NCBI GenBank assembly: GCA_963576735.1
Contig: OY755171.1
Coordinates: 19,380,182 to 19,444,181, forward strand
Direction: 5' to 3'
Source: Bedellia somnulentella
Taxonomy: Eukaryota > Arthropoda > Insecta > Lepidoptera > Bedelliidae
Length of the DNA: 64,000 bases
Positions 63,505-64,000 of this stretch are shown here, in pieces (position 1 is the stretch's first letter; each line of letters starts with the position of its first letter). The notes below the pieces were generated by a model. The model had not been told where the DNA came from and did no database searches. It saw only the letters and a program-made list of their open reading frames with translations. The position numbers and the translations under genes are program-made.

Positions 63505-64000
63505 AGTTTTCAGCTTTTTGGAGGGCAGCTAAAAAAGAAAATCCTGCGTCTAGCTTACCCGCGAATATAGAAGGGGTGGGGGAACCGTCACAGATAGCGG
63601 AATTGTTCAAAGCTCATTTCAAAGTCGTTCCCCATTCTGACGCGGTTGCGAGTTCTTCTACCGATCTAGTAGTCGATCAAACGGTGCCCCTTAGCCGGTT
63701 CTCGGCTAAGGAGGTAGCCCAGGTCATTAGTGGCATGACTCGGGGTAAGTCACCGGGGCATGACATGCTTAGTGTCGAGCACCTTAAATATGGTAGTGTG
63801 CATTTAGCTAGGGGGTACTGGCCCTGTTGTTTACGGCAGGACTGAGACACTCGTACTTGCCTGAGCCGTTGATGCGTACTGTTGTTGTCCCGGTTGTGAA
63901 GAACAGGACGGGTGATGTAGCTAGCATTAGCAACTATCGGCCTATTTCCCTTGCTACAATTGTTGGTAAGGTGCTGGATTGTCTGCTTGACCAACGGCTT
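63505..64000 (+). pseudogene. Non-LTR retrotransposon, RT N-terminal part, cut by window edge
   Basis: Frame reads AFWRAAKKENPASSLPANIE, later SAKEVAQVISGMTRGKSPGHD, the conserved pre-fingers region of LINE reverse transcriptases. A +1 shift in the run of five G near 63,808-63,812 breaks it, after which VVPVVKNRTGDVASISNYRP and ISLATIVGKVLD continue in another frame. YRPISL is a core RT motif. Jockey/CR1-like group; family not resolved. Confidence 0.85.

Noticed and set aside
1..64000. CRISPR array, bacterial operon or prophage
   Set aside because: The spaced CATA/TATG repeats are microsatellite tails of SINE-A and LINE-C; splice sites, SINEs and mariners show a eukaryotic nuclear genome.

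Overview
The window looks like nuclear DNA of a moth or butterfly. It is AT-rich and packed with interspersed repeats, including tRNA-headed SINEs, Helitron-like elements with A|TC...CTAG|T ends, several mariners, and 3'-truncated non-LTR elements. Some of these carry sequence motifs I associate with Lepidoptera. The order is an inference from repeat character, not from a marker gene. Repeat family names below (SINE-A, SINE-B, LINE-C and so on) are local labels.

One host gene is clear. The minus strand from 60,903 down to 37,863 carries a complete 13-exon gene for TBCK (TBC domain-containing protein kinase-like). I spliced it by hand into an 801-residue reading frame in which every junction keeps frame. 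It has a pseudokinase domain, a TBC (Rab GTPase-activating) domain with both catalytic finger residues, and a C-terminal rhodanese-like domain. Its introns hold most of the repeats of the right half, several within tens of bases of splice sites.

Layout. 1-9.5 kb: no identifiable gene; SINE-A copies, one LINE-C end and the first copy of a small inverted-repeat element (M). 9.5-16.7 kb: a cluster of M copies, a hAT-type element (8-bp target duplication) split by a Helitron-like element, and a complete 2,049-bp DNA transposon with an intact 560-codon ORF of unusual architecture. 17-28 kb: SINEs, a minisatellite, a near-perfect 163-bp inverted repeat, a Helitron-like element, an apparently intact mariner and an 832-bp element with long terminal inverted repeats. 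29.4-30.0 kb: a possible promoter and exon of an unidentified gene. 30-37 kb: a GC-rich inverted-repeat block, a truncated Ty3/gypsy element and more SINEs. 37.9-60.9 kb: TBCK, with a three-level nest in intron 12 (Helitron-like > mariner A > mariner B) and a 595-bp hairpin in intron 9. 61-64 kb: retroelement fragments, one LINE split by a Harbinger-like MITE and another running off the window.

Two points stand out. First, the 12.4-14.5 kb transposon encodes an apparently intact protein with an N-terminal zinc-binding region and a D...D...CxxC...H...E layout resembling CMC/Transib/RAG1-type transposases, between CACTGG termini with a 3-bp duplication. Second, SINE-A, SINE-B and LINE-C share a closely similar 3' terminal segment, which suggests that one RTE-like LINE lineage mobilises both SINEs.
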